48,140 nt of DNA, taken from contig BNBP01000054.1 in assembly GCA_014656015.1 (NCBI GenBank), positions 1 to 48,140 of the forward strand. Direction: 5' to 3'. Both the position numbers and the translations under genes were made by a program. The stretch comes from Streptomyces griseoaurantiacus (GTDB taxonomy: Bacteria > Actinomycetota > Actinomycetes > Streptomycetales > Streptomycetaceae). Numbering within the stretch: position 1 is the first letter of the stretch; each line of letters opens with the position of its first letter. Shown here one piece after another: positions 26,687 to 34,007 of this stretch. The notes beneath the pieces are model-generated. The model worked only from the letters and a program-made list of their open reading frames with translations. It was not told where the DNA came from and did not search any database.

Positions 26687-27736
26687 TCACGGGGCGGCGA
26701 GGAAGTCCTGCGGGGCGTTCCAGCGCATCAGCGCGCCGCCCACGCTCAGCCCGGCCCCGAAGGAGACCAGCACTACCCGGTCGCCGGCGGTGATCCGGCC
26801 GTCGTCCACCGCCTCGCGCAGGGCGAGCACGGAACCGGCGGCCGAGGTGTTGCCGAAGCGGTCCACGTTGATGGACGTCCGCTCGTACGGCAGGCGCAGG
26901 GCGTCCATGATCCCCTCGACGATGCGCCGGTTGGCCTGGTGGAGCACCACCATGTCGAGGTCCTCCGGAGTGAGGTTCTCCTCCTCCGCCAGCTTGCGGA
27001 CGAAGCCCGGGATGTTCTCCAGGGCGAAGTTGCGGATGTCGCGCCCGACGATGCGGATGAAGTTCTGCCCGAAGGCGGAGTGGACCTCCTTGCCCTCGGC
27101 GTCGGTGACCGGGTCCCGGGAGACCAGCGCCGAGTGGTAGCCGCTCGGGTCGTTGCTCAGCACGGTGGTGGTGACGCCGCTGCCGGGCACCACCGGCTCG
27201 ACGAGATAGCAGGCCGCGGCGTCGCCGAAGATGACCGCGGTCATCCGGTCGGTCGGGTCCAGCAGCTTGGTGACGGTGTCGGCGAGCACCACGGCGACCC
27301 TGCGGTAGGCGCCGGAGCGCACGTACTTGGCGGCCACGTCGAGCGCGAAGACGGAACCGGCGCAGCCGCCGCTGTTCACGTCGAAGGCCACGGCCTGGGT
27401 CAGCCCCGCGTGCCGCATGACGGACACCGCGGTGGCCGGCGCCATGAGGTCGGGGGTGACGGTGCCGCAGATCACCAGGTCGATAGAGTCCGGGTCGACG
27501 CCGGAGCGGGTGCACGCGTCGAGGAGCGCGCTCGCGCCCATCGTGGCGGTGGTGTCGCTCTCCGCCGCGAACCGCCGGGAGTGGATGCCGATCTTCTCGG
27601 TGATCCACTCGGCGCTTGTGTCGATCATCCGCTCCAGGTCGGCGTTGGTGACGACCCGCTCGGGCAGGTACTGGCCGATGGCCCTGATGCCCACGCCGCA
27701 CGGCTGTGCCTCGGCGGTCCTCGGGTGGTCGGACAT
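26687..27736 (-). CDS. 3-oxoacyl-ACP synthase III (KAS III / FabH-like), copy A
   Basis: A 349-residue chain-initiating ketosynthase with the full triad: Cys125 in VNSGGCAGSVFALDV, His266 in LHQANRRI and Asn296 in FGNTSAAG. The nucleophile loop NSGGCAG departs from the common SAACAG, as often seen in KAS III enzymes of secondary metabolism with unusual starters. It would condense an acyl-CoA or aroyl-ACP with malonyl-ACP to start a chain. A second, different KAS III lies in the same operon (28711). Preceded by a 114-bp gap after the flavin reductase. Confidence 0.9.
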   Translation of the reverse strand: MSDHPRTAEAQPCGVGIRAIGQYLPERVVTNADLERMIDTSAEWITEKIGIHSRRFAAESDTTATMGASALLDACTRSGVDPDSIDLVICGTVTPDLMAPATAVSVMRHAGLTQAVAFDVNSGGCAGSVFALDVAAKYVRSGAYRRVAVVLADTVTKLLDPTDRMTAVIFGDAAACYLVEPVVPGSGVTTTVLSNDPSGYHSALVSRDPVTDAEGKEVHSAFGQNFIRIVGRDIRNFALENIPGFVRKLAEEENLTPEDLDMVVLHQANRRIVEGIMDALRLPYERTSINVDRFGNTSAAGSVLALREAVDDGRITAGDRVVLVSFGAGLSVGGALMRWNAPQDFLAAP

Positions 27737-27850
27737 GATGGCTCCTTCGTGTCGGGCGGCGTGCCGTGCGGCGCACGGGCAGGTGTGCCGGTGTGCGGGG
27801 GGCGGCGCCGTGCCTGGTGGCGTGGTGGGGGACGGGCGGGAGTGTCCGGG

Positions 27851-28408
27851 TCAGCGCGGGCCGGGGGCGGGCGGGGCCAGCCTGCGGTAGCCGCCGCCGT
27901 AGAAGACCAGCGGCTCCGCCTCGGCCGGACCGTGGTGCAGCGTCTCGACCCGGCCCAGGACGATGACGTGGTCGCCGGCCCGTACCGTGCCGTCGACCCG
28001 GCACTCCAGGGCGGCCAGCGCGCCCTCGACGACCAGGCAGCCGTTGTCCCCCCGGCTCCCGCCGAGTTCCTCGTGGGCGTCGGCCCCGGTCGGCCGGCTC
28101 CGGCCGGCGAAGCGCGCGCAGGACTCGCGTTGCGCGCTGGACAGCAGGTTCACGGTGAAGTGCCCGGCCCGCAGCAGCGGTTCGAGGACCGTGCTGTCCT
28201 CGCCGAGGCAGACCGACAGCAGTTGCGGGTCCAGGGACACGGAGGTGACCGAGTTGACGGTCACCGCCCGGGTCAGCGGTCCGCACCCCTGCGTCAGGAT
28301 GGCGACCCCGGTGGGGAACCGACCCATCGCGCGGCGGTAGGCCTCGCCGTCGGGCGCCTCCCGCCGGACCGCGGGGGCATGGCCGCTCGGGCTCGTCGAG
28401 GTGGGCAT
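27851..28408 (-). CDS. Flavin reductase (FMN-binding split-barrel, HpaC/DIM6-NTAB family)
   Basis: A 185-residue protein. The family pattern is clear: YRRAMGRFPTGVAILTQ, VTVNSVTSVSLDPQLLSVCL, HFTVNLLSSAQRESCARFAG and a late AGDHVIVLGRVE. It reduces free FMN or FAD with NAD(P)H for a two-component monooxygenase. Candidate partners in the cluster are the luciferase-like monooxygenase at 35874 and possibly the FAD enzyme at 41623. Its ATG overlaps the ACP stop by one base (TGATG). In asukamycin a flavin reductase serves ring hydroxylation. Confidence 0.9.
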   Translation of the reverse strand: MPTSTSPSGHAPAVRREAPDGEAYRRAMGRFPTGVAILTQGCGPLTRAVTVNSVTSVSLDPQLLSVCLGEDSTVLEPLLRAGHFTVNLLSSAQRESCARFAGRSRPTGADAHEELGGSRGDNGCLVVEGALAALECRVDGTVRAGDHVIVLGRVETLHHGPAEAEPLVFYGGGYRRLAPPAPGPR

Positions 28409-28638
28409 CAGACCGGGGCGCCGCGCTCGCCGATCAGCTCGGCCATGGCGCCGATCGTCGGGGTCTGCAGCAACTCGTCGTCGGTGACGCTCACTCCGAG
28501 GTCCTTCTCCAGGATCAGCGAGAGTTCGACGACGGACAGCGAGTCGAGGCCGAGCTGCTCCAGGGTCGCCTCGGGGGTGACCTTCTCCGGATCGACCTTG
28601 AACGGGCCGACGAGGATGTCACGCAGTGCTGTGAACAT
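28408..28638 (-). CDS. Acyl carrier protein 1
   Basis: A 76-residue acidic four-helix carrier with the phosphopantetheine site Ser33 in LGLDSLSVVEL. FKVDPEKVTPEATLEQLGLDS is very close to fatty-acid-type ACPs, so it is the best candidate for the chain-building ACP of the polyene synthase. It lies 72 bp after KAS III copy B and overlaps the flavin reductase gene. Confidence 0.92.
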   Translation of the reverse strand: MFTALRDILVGPFKVDPEKVTPEATLEQLGLDSLSVVELSLILEKDLGVSVTDDELLQTPTIGAMAELIGERGAPV

Positions 28639-28710
28639 GGTCGGGTCGTCTCCTTGGGTACGAATCTCCGTGTGGGAGGTGGATGGCGTGGCGCGGGGCG
28701 GCCGGCGCTC

Positions 28711-29733
28711 TCAGCCGGCCGACAGCTTGGGCCAGGTGAGCGTGGTCGCGCCCCAGGCGAGACCGCCGCCGAAGGCGGTGAGCAGGGTGCGGTGCCCGGC
28801 CTCCAGACCGCCGTCCGCGGCGGACTGGGCCAGCAGCAGCGGGATGGAGGCGGCGCCCGTGTTGCCGACCTCGGCGATGTTGGAGAGCTGGTGCTCGGCG
28901 GGGATGCCGAGCCGGTCGGCCACCGCGTGCAGGATCCGCGCGTTGGCCTGGTGCGCGGCCAGCCGGTCGACGCCCCCCATCGACCAGCCCGCGGCCGCGA
29001 CGGCCTGGCGCGAGGCGGTCGCCATCCGGTCCACGGCGTGCCGGAACGTGTCCCGGCCCTCCATCTGGAAGAACTGCTCGCCCGGCGCGTGCGTCGGGGC
29101 CAGCGAGCGCTGCCGCGAGCCGCCCGCCGGTACCCGGATCAGATGGCTGAGGGTCCCGTCGGTGCCCAGCACCACCGGGCCGAGCGCGCCGGGCTCCTCC
29201 GGCCGGCCGGCCCGCAGCACGACGGCCCCCGCGCCGTCGGCGAAGATGACGGCGGTCGAGCGGTCCGTCGGGTCGACGATGGTGGTGAACGCGTCCGCCC
29301 CGATGAGCAGGACGCGTTCGGCGACGCCGGTGGCGATCAGCCCCGCCGCGGTCGCCAGCCCGTACAGGAAGCCGGTGCACACGGCGGAGACGTCGAAGGC
29401 GGGGACCCCGGCCAGGCCGAGCCGGGCGGCCACGTCGGGGGCGGTGGCCGGGCAGATCCGGTCGGGTGTCGTGGTGGCCAGGACGACGGCCCCGGCCCGG
29501 TCGTCGCCGGAGGAGTCCAGCGCCCGCCGTCCGGCCTCCACCGCGAGGTCGGAGGTGGCCATGCCGGGGGAGACCCGGTGCCTGGTCCGGATGCCGGTGC
29601 GGGTGCGGATCCATTCGTCGGAGGTGTCGAGATGGGCGGAGAGGTCGTCGTTGGTGACGACGTGCGGGGGCACCCAGCCCCCGACGCCGGCCAGTACCGC
29701 GGCCCTGTCCTCCACGGGCTCGGTCGTGCTCAT
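28711..29733 (-). CDS. 3-oxoacyl-ACP synthase III (KAS III / FabH-like), copy B
   Basis: A 340-residue chain-initiating ketosynthase with triad Cys119 in DVSAVCTGFLYGL, His261 in AAHQANARI and Asn291 in VGNTGAAS. Its active-site loop is nearer to classical FabH than that of copy A. With two KAS III and a single KS/CLF pair, each probably starts one of the two chains expected for a manumycin-type molecule. Its ATG overlaps the stop of the preceding hotdog gene (ATGA). Confidence 0.9.
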   Translation of the reverse strand: MSTTEPVEDRAAVLAGVGGWVPPHVVTNDDLSAHLDTSDEWIRTRTGIRTRHRVSPGMATSDLAVEAGRRALDSSGDDRAGAVVLATTTPDRICPATAPDVAARLGLAGVPAFDVSAVCTGFLYGLATAAGLIATGVAERVLLIGADAFTTIVDPTDRSTAVIFADGAGAVVLRAGRPEEPGALGPVVLGTDGTLSHLIRVPAGGSRQRSLAPTHAPGEQFFQMEGRDTFRHAVDRMATASRQAVAAAGWSMGGVDRLAAHQANARILHAVADRLGIPAEHQLSNIAEVGNTGAASIPLLLAQSAADGGLEAGHRTLLTAFGGGLAWGATTLTWPKLSAG

Positions 29734-30197
29734 GCGGACTCCTCGGAAAGTGCGGGCTCCCTGGAAAGTGCGGACTCCCCGGTGGGCGCGGGGCGAGCGG
29801 ACGGGCCGGCGGCCCGCCGCAGCCGGCAGGTGAGCCGGGCCGAGGCGATCCGGTTGCCGCGCCGGTCGTGGACGGCCACGTCGTAGGTGCCGAACGCGTC
29901 GCCGAGGTACAGCGGGGTGCACACCCCTTCCACCCAGCCCTCGCCGCGGGCCGCCCGGTGGTGGGTGCAGGACAGCTCCTGGCCGGTGACCCGGCCGCCG
30001 GGGCCGGCCTCCAGGGCGGCGGCGTGCGTGGCGAGCGCCTGCGCGAAGGCCGCGCTGGCCCCTCCGTGCAGGAAGCCGTACATCTGGCGGTTCCCCGTCA
30101 GGGGCATCCGGGCGACGAGCCGCCGGGGGTCCTCCTCGACGATCTCGATGCCCATGCGCGCCACCAGCGTGCCGGGGGCGGATTCGGCGGCCGTCAT
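29730..30197 (-). CDS. PaaI-like hotdog thioesterase
   Basis: A 155-residue single hotdog domain with the family's active-site loop intact (YGFLHGGASAAFAQAL) and GQELSCTHHRAARGEG downstream. It probably hydrolyses or edits acyl thioesters, either releasing chains or clearing stalled ones. It overlaps the chain-length-factor gene upstream and KAS III copy B downstream by ATGA junctions. A paralogue without the histidine lies at 26109. Confidence 0.83.
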   Translation of the reverse strand: MTAAESAPGTLVARMGIEIVEEDPRRLVARMPLTGNRQMYGFLHGGASAAFAQALATHAAALEAGPGGRVTGQELSCTHHRAARGEGWVEGVCTPLYLGDAFGTYDVAVHDRRGNRIASARLTCRLRRAAGPSARPAPTGESALSREPALSEESA

Positions 30198-31081
30198 GCC
30201 GGACCTCCCGGAGCGGCGGGCGCGGCGGCCCGGCCCGCCGGGGCGACCACGTAGCCGTACCGGCCCGGCACACGGACCGGGCGCGGCACGGGCCCGCCCT
30301 CCGGCGGGCGCACGGCCGCGGCGGCCGCCACCAGGGGCGCCAGCCAGCCGAAGCGGGCGTGGCGGGCGTCCGCCGGGGCCCGGTCCGCCGGGGAACCGCT
30401 CCCCGCGCCGGCGCGCAGGAGCACCCGCCCGGTGCCCTCGTCCGTGCGGGCGAGCAGCAGGGCGACGGCGCAGTCCCCGTCGGGCAGCGGGTCCGGACCG
30501 TCCGGCCCGGTGATGCGCCGGTGGATCCAGGTGGCCCGCTCATTGGCGGCGAGCTCGACGCCGACCAGCAGCACGCGGTCGATGTCCTCCTGCTCCAGCA
30601 TCAGATCGGCGGCCGAGAGGGCCTCGCCGGCTCCGTCGCGGGCGACCGAGAGGCACTCGACGGGGCCGGTGATGCCGTACGACTGGCCCAGTCGCCCGAG
30701 GATCGAGGTGGTGACGGACTGGAAGAACAGCAGCGGGCTGTGCACCTGGCCCTCGGTCAGCCGCCGGGTGGCCGTGTCCAGCGTCACCGTGTCCCCGAAC
30801 ATCGTGGCCAGGACCGTCCCGGTACGCGGCCCGGCCGCGCCGACGAGGTCGTCCGCGGAGCCGGGCGCGCCCAGGCACTCGGTGGCCACGCTGTGCACGA
30901 GGGGGCTGAAGCGGGAGGTCACGAAGCCGGTGACGCGGGGCAGTTCGACCGGTGCCGCGCCGGGCAGCCCGGTCGCCGCGCCGCCCCAGGGGGTGCGGCA
31001 GGCCGCCGAGAGGAGGGCGCGCGCCGGGGCGGACGGGCCTGCCGTCCGATGGGTGCGCGGGTGGGTGTCCGGGACGGTCAC
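30194..31081 (-). CDS. Chain-length-factor-like ketosynthase homologue, short (KS-beta)
   Basis: A 295-residue protein starting at a GTG that overlaps the KS stop (GTGA). It has ketosynthase character (GTVLATMFGD, PLLFFQSVTTSILGRLGQSYGITGPVECLSVARDGAGEALSAADLML, DRVLLVGVELA) but no cysteine at the nucleophile position and no C-terminal His motifs; about 100 residues are missing compared with the usual 400. It is therefore non-catalytic and probably forms the heterodimer with the KS next door, setting chain length. Short partner subunits of this type accompany KS genes in type II polyene clusters. Confidence 0.82.
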   Translation of the reverse strand: MTVPDTHPRTHRTAGPSAPARALLSAACRTPWGGAATGLPGAAPVELPRVTGFVTSRFSPLVHSVATECLGAPGSADDLVGAAGPRTGTVLATMFGDTVTLDTATRRLTEGQVHSPLLFFQSVTTSILGRLGQSYGITGPVECLSVARDGAGEALSAADLMLEQEDIDRVLLVGVELAANERATWIHRRITGPDGPDPLPDGDCAVALLLARTDEGTGRVLLRAGAGSGSPADRAPADARHARFGWLAPLVAAAAAVRPPEGGPVPRPVRVPGRYGYVVAPAGRAAAPAAPGGPA

Positions 31082-32268
31082 GGCGCCTCCAGTACGAGTG
31101 CGGCGTCCACCCCGCCGAAGGCGGCGTTCAGGGACAGCGCGTGGGTGATCCGGGCCGGCCGGGCGGTGTCCCGCACGTGGTCCAGGTCGCACGCGGGGTC
31201 GGGCTCCAGGGTGCCGAGGGTGGGCGGCAACAGGCCCTCGCGCAGGGCGAGCATCGTGATGACGGCCTCCACCGCCCCGGTTGCCTCGAGCATGTGACCG
31301 GTGCTGCTCTTGGTGGAGCTCACCGGAACGCCGTGGACGCCCTCGCCGAACACCTGGTGCAGCGCCGCGGTCTCCGCCACGTCGTTGAGCGGGGTGCCGG
31401 TGCCGTGCGCGTTGACGTAGCCGATCCGCCCGGGCTCCGCGCCCGCCCGGCGCAGCGCGGCGCGGGCCGCCCGGGCCAGTCCGTCCCCCCGCGGATGCGG
31501 CTGGATGACGTGGTGGGCGTCGGCCGCCATGCCCCAGCCGGTGAGCCCGGCGAGGACGCGGGCGCCGCGGGCCCGTGCCCGGTCGGCGGCCTCCAGCACC
31601 AGGACGGCGACCCCGTCGCCGTGCAGCAGCCCCTGGCGGCCGGCGTCGAAGGGGCGCACGGCGTCCTCGGGGGACAGCGCACGCCCGGAGTCGAACTTGG
31701 CGAACACGTCCTCGGTGACCAGGTAGGCGCCCCCGCACACCACCGTGTCGGCGAGGCCGCGGCGGATCAGTTCCGCGCCCCGGGCGAGGGCGTTGGTGCC
31801 GGCCACGCAGGCGTTCACGAAGGCCGTCCGGGGCGCCCCCAGACCCAGTTCGCGGGCGAGCAGCTCGGGCAGGCGGGCGGGGAGGCTGTCGAGGGTGCGG
31901 GGGTCGGCGGCGGTGCGCGCGCCGGTGCCCGACCAGAAGTCCGGGGCGGCGGAGTGGTCGCCGTTGGTGCCGAGCAGCACCGGGGCGCCGGCGCCGTCCG
32001 TGCCGGCCATCTCCAGCGCGGCGGCGGCGCAGGCGACCAGGACCTCGAACTGTCCCGGTGTCACCCCGGGTTTGACCGGCACCCCGGGGATCTCGGGGCC
32101 CTCGCCCTCGTAGGTGGCGGCATGCCCGGCCCGGTAGGGCGTGGGGTCGAAGCGGGTGACCGGGGTGAAGCCGGGCCGGCCCCCGAACACCCCGTCCAGC
32201 AGGGCCTGTTCACCGAAGCCGAACGCGGTGAGGACCCCGTGGCCGGTGATCGCGACGTCATGAGCCAT
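31078..32268 (-). CDS. Type II PKS ketosynthase (KS-alpha) for polyene chain extension
   Basis: A 396-residue FabF-like condensing enzyme. The catalytic Cys-His-His are Cys154 in FVNACVAGTNALARG, His288 in NAHGTGTPLND and His325 in STKSSTGHMLEATG. Together with the short partner encoded next to it, it would elongate ACP-bound chains with malonyl units. Its ATG lies within the end of the ACP gene upstream (11-bp overlap), and it overlaps the partner gene downstream, so ACP, KS and partner are made together. The sequence is a single KS without acyltransferase domain, ruling out a modular PKS. Confidence 0.93.
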   Translation of the reverse strand: MAHDVAITGHGVLTAFGFGEQALLDGVFGGRPGFTPVTRFDPTPYRAGHAATYEGEGPEIPGVPVKPGVTPGQFEVLVACAAAALEMAGTDGAGAPVLLGTNGDHSAAPDFWSGTGARTAADPRTLDSLPARLPELLARELGLGAPRTAFVNACVAGTNALARGAELIRRGLADTVVCGGAYLVTEDVFAKFDSGRALSPEDAVRPFDAGRQGLLHGDGVAVLVLEAADRARARGARVLAGLTGWGMAADAHHVIQPHPRGDGLARAARAALRRAGAEPGRIGYVNAHGTGTPLNDVAETAALHQVFGEGVHGVPVSSTKSSTGHMLEATGAVEAVITMLALREGLLPPTLGTLEPDPACDLDHVRDTARPARITHALSLNAAFGGVDAALVLEAP

Positions 32269-32524
32269 GAAGGATCTCCGCAGAGGTGTGGGTGCCCTCC
32301 GCCGCCTCGGCGAGGAACCGGCGCAGGTCCCGCACCGAGGCGCAGGAGGCCAGGCCGTTCTCGTCCTCGACGGACACGGTGATGCCGTGCTGCTCGTCGA
32401 GGAGGTGGGCGAGCCAGACGAGGGTGAGCGAGTCGAGGACGAGTTCGGTGTCGTCGTCGAAGGAGTCGGTGGTCAGCAGCCCGCAGTCGCGCAGCAGCGC
32501 GCCGAGGGCGGTGTCGTCCGTCAC
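32258..32524 (-). CDS. Acyl carrier protein 2 (atypical)
   Basis: An 88-residue carrier with the attachment site Ser32 in LVLDSLTLVWL, where the usual LG(L/M)DS is replaced by LVLDS. It is acidic and flanked by genes with overlapping ends (start over ACP 3 stop, end inside the KS gene). The divergent motif suggests a specialised partner, for example for the starter or for KS/CLF interaction. Confidence 0.87.
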   Translation of the reverse strand: MTDDTALGALLRDCGLLTTDSFDDDTELVLDSLTLVWLAHLLDEQHGITVSVEDENGLASCASVRDLRRFLAEAAEGTHTSAEILHGS

Positions 32525-32799
32525 CGGCCGGCTCCGTCGGCGACCGCCGTGCCGCGCAGGGCCACCACGGCGTCCACGAACTCGCCGAGGGTCGCGTCCT
32601 GCTGGGCGTCGCTGTCCGCCTCGGGGACCTCGATGCCGTAAGCGCTCTCGAGCTGGATCATGAGTTCCAGCCGGGACAGCGATTCCAGGCCGAGGCCGTT
32701 CTCGCCGAGCGGGGTGTCGTCCGTGACGTTCTCGGGCAGCGGCAGGTTCATCACCTCACGGATGGTGGTGAGGACGAACTCGCGGATCTCGTCGCGCAT
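32521..32799 (-). CDS. Acyl carrier protein 3
   Basis: A 92-residue carrier with attachment site Ser40 in GLGLESLSRLELMIQLE (Glu precedes the Ser rather than Asp). The C-terminal half is acidic (EADSDAQQDATLGEFVD). It lies 52 bp after the GriI-like aldolase gene, so it may be the carrier that receives activated 3,4-AHBA, though linkage is the only argument. A GAAGGA site precedes the ATG. Confidence 0.87.
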   Translation of the reverse strand: MRDEIREFVLTTIREVMNLPLPENVTDDTPLGENGLGLESLSRLELMIQLESAYGIEVPEADSDAQQDATLGEFVDAVVALRGTAVADGAGR

Positions 32800-32851
32800 G
32801 TGTCTTCCTTCCGACGCGGGTGGGCTGCGGTTTCCGCCGGGAGACGGGACG

Positions 32852-33652
32852 TCAGACGGCGGCGTCGACGCCGAGTGGCCCCACCGGCGGGTCGGCGTGC
32901 ACCACGGAGGCCAGGGCCTTGAGGGCGGCGGTCGGGGAAGGGCTGAGGAACACCCGGCGGCCGACGGCCAGTCCCGCGCACCCCGACTCCACGGCGGCGG
33001 TGGCGAAGGCGGTGAGGTCACCGTCCTGGTCGCCGCCGCCGGCCACCAGGACCGGGATCGGGCAGCTCGCGGTGACCGCGGACAGCTCCGACAGGGGCAG
33101 CGGTGAGGTGGTCTTCACCAGCGTGGCGCCCAGGTCGGCCGCCACGTTGACCGCGTGGGCGAGGAGCGCCGGGTCGTGCGGGTCGGCGATCCGGGGCCCG
33201 CGCGGGTAGACCATGGCCAGCAGCGGCACCGACCACTGCTGGCAGGCCTCGGCCACCGTGCCGAGGTCGGCGAGCTGGCGGGCCTCGGTGTCGGAGCCCA
33301 TGTTCACGTGCACGCTGACCGCGTCGGCGCCGAGACGCACCGCCTCCTCCACCGCGCCGACCAGCACCTTGGCGTCGGCGTCGGGGGAGTGCGGGGTACT
33401 GGCGCTCAGGTGCACGATCAGCGCGCAGTCGCGCAGCAGGGCCGGGTCGACCGTGCGGGCCCGGCCCTTGTGCACCACGATCGCGTCGGCGCCGCCCGCG
33501 ACCACGGAGGCGACCAGGTCGTTGAAGCGCGAGGCCGGAACGATCGGCCCGTCGGCCACCGAGTGGTCCATGGGCACGAAGAGGAAGCGTCCGTCCCGGT
33601 GCCGTGACAACCGGGCCAGGCGGACCGCCGCCCCGGTGTCGAGTGCCACCAT
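32852..33652 (-). CDS. GriI-like aldolase (2-amino-4,5-dihydroxy-6-oxo-7-phosphooxyheptanoate synthase)
   Basis: A 266-residue class I aldolase of the ADH synthase/DhnA family. Visible are FVPMDHSVADGP (Asp29-His30), DAIVVHKGRAR, AVSVHVNMGSD, MVYPRGPRI, and the Schiff-base lysine in ATLVKTTSP (Lys180). GriI couples L-aspartate semialdehyde with dihydroxyacetone phosphate to give the C7N precursor of 3-amino-4-hydroxybenzoate. The GriH partner lies 8.7 kb further down the same operon. This is the first gene of the long leftward operon, behind a 355-bp region. Confidence 0.92.
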   Translation of the reverse strand: MVALDTGAAVRLARLSRHRDGRFLFVPMDHSVADGPIVPASRFNDLVASVVAGGADAIVVHKGRARTVDPALLRDCALIVHLSASTPHSPDADAKVLVGAVEEAVRLGADAVSVHVNMGSDTEARQLADLGTVAEACQQWSVPLLAMVYPRGPRIADPHDPALLAHAVNVAADLGATLVKTTSPLPLSELSAVTASCPIPVLVAGGGDQDGDLTAFATAAVESGCAGLAVGRRVFLSPSPTAALKALASVVHADPPVGPLGVDAAV

Positions 33653-33875
33653 CGTCCATTCCCCCTGTCCGCCCGCACAGGCGTCGGCTGTTGGTGATCC
33701 GAGTCTGTGGCGGGCGGGCCGGGCGTGGAATCCTCGAACGGGGTGGCCCTCCGGCAGGGGCAACGGGAGCACGCCCGAGGAGGTGGCCGGACAGGCAGCG
33801 CGAGGGGGCCCGGTCGGGCAGGGCGGTGGGGGAGGCGGAGCCGTGAGGCGGTCCGGTGCCGGGCGTGCACGCGAG
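33653..33875 (-). promoter_or_regulatory. Upstream region expected to hold the main biosynthetic promoter
   Basis: Region 33653-34007 contains no gene I can support. Its distal part (33876-33920) is the terminator hairpin of the transporter gene; the rest must carry the promoter for the 19-gene operon starting at 33652. I see no convincing -35/-10 pair; one TCGAAC motif occurs at 33734-33739, the same hexamer that is duplicated ahead of the SARP gene. Confidence 0.4.
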
Positions 33876-33920
33876 GCGCCCCGCGCGGAGGACGCGTGCT
33901 GCGTCGTCCGCGCGGGGCGC
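33876..33920 (-). terminator. Strong terminator hairpin behind the MFS exporter gene
   Basis: Arms of 20 bp (33876-33895 and 33901-33920) pair with a single mismatch around the loop GTGCT. It begins 87 bp beyond the stop of the exporter gene and isolates that transcript from the 3,4-AHBA/polyene operon. Confidence 0.82.
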
Positions 33921-34007
33921 GTGAGGGGTGATGCGGAGGAACCGCGGGGGTTGCCGTGGCCCGGGGCTCCGCGGAGCCGGAGCCGACGGGTGCGGCGGGA
34001 CCGGCGG

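Noticed and set aside
26633..29833. Very long open frame (over 1,000 codons) on the plus strand
   Set aside because: It is antisense to KAS III, flavin reductase, ACP and hotdog genes with clear motifs; its own translation is low-complexity Arg/Gly/Ala/Ser without any domain, the usual result of high GC in third positions.
30194..32268. Aromatic (tetracycline/actinorhodin-like) type II PKS
   Set aside because: No cyclase or aromatase genes are present; dehydratase pair, two KAS III and short partner subunit instead fit reduced/polyene chains.
18773..33652. Grixazone-like cluster (3,4-AHBA as phenoxazinone precursor)
   Set aside because: GriH and GriI homologues are present, but there is no GriF-type tyrosinase-like oxidase or GriC/GriD carboxylate reductase; KS, ACP and C5N genes point to a manumycin-type product.
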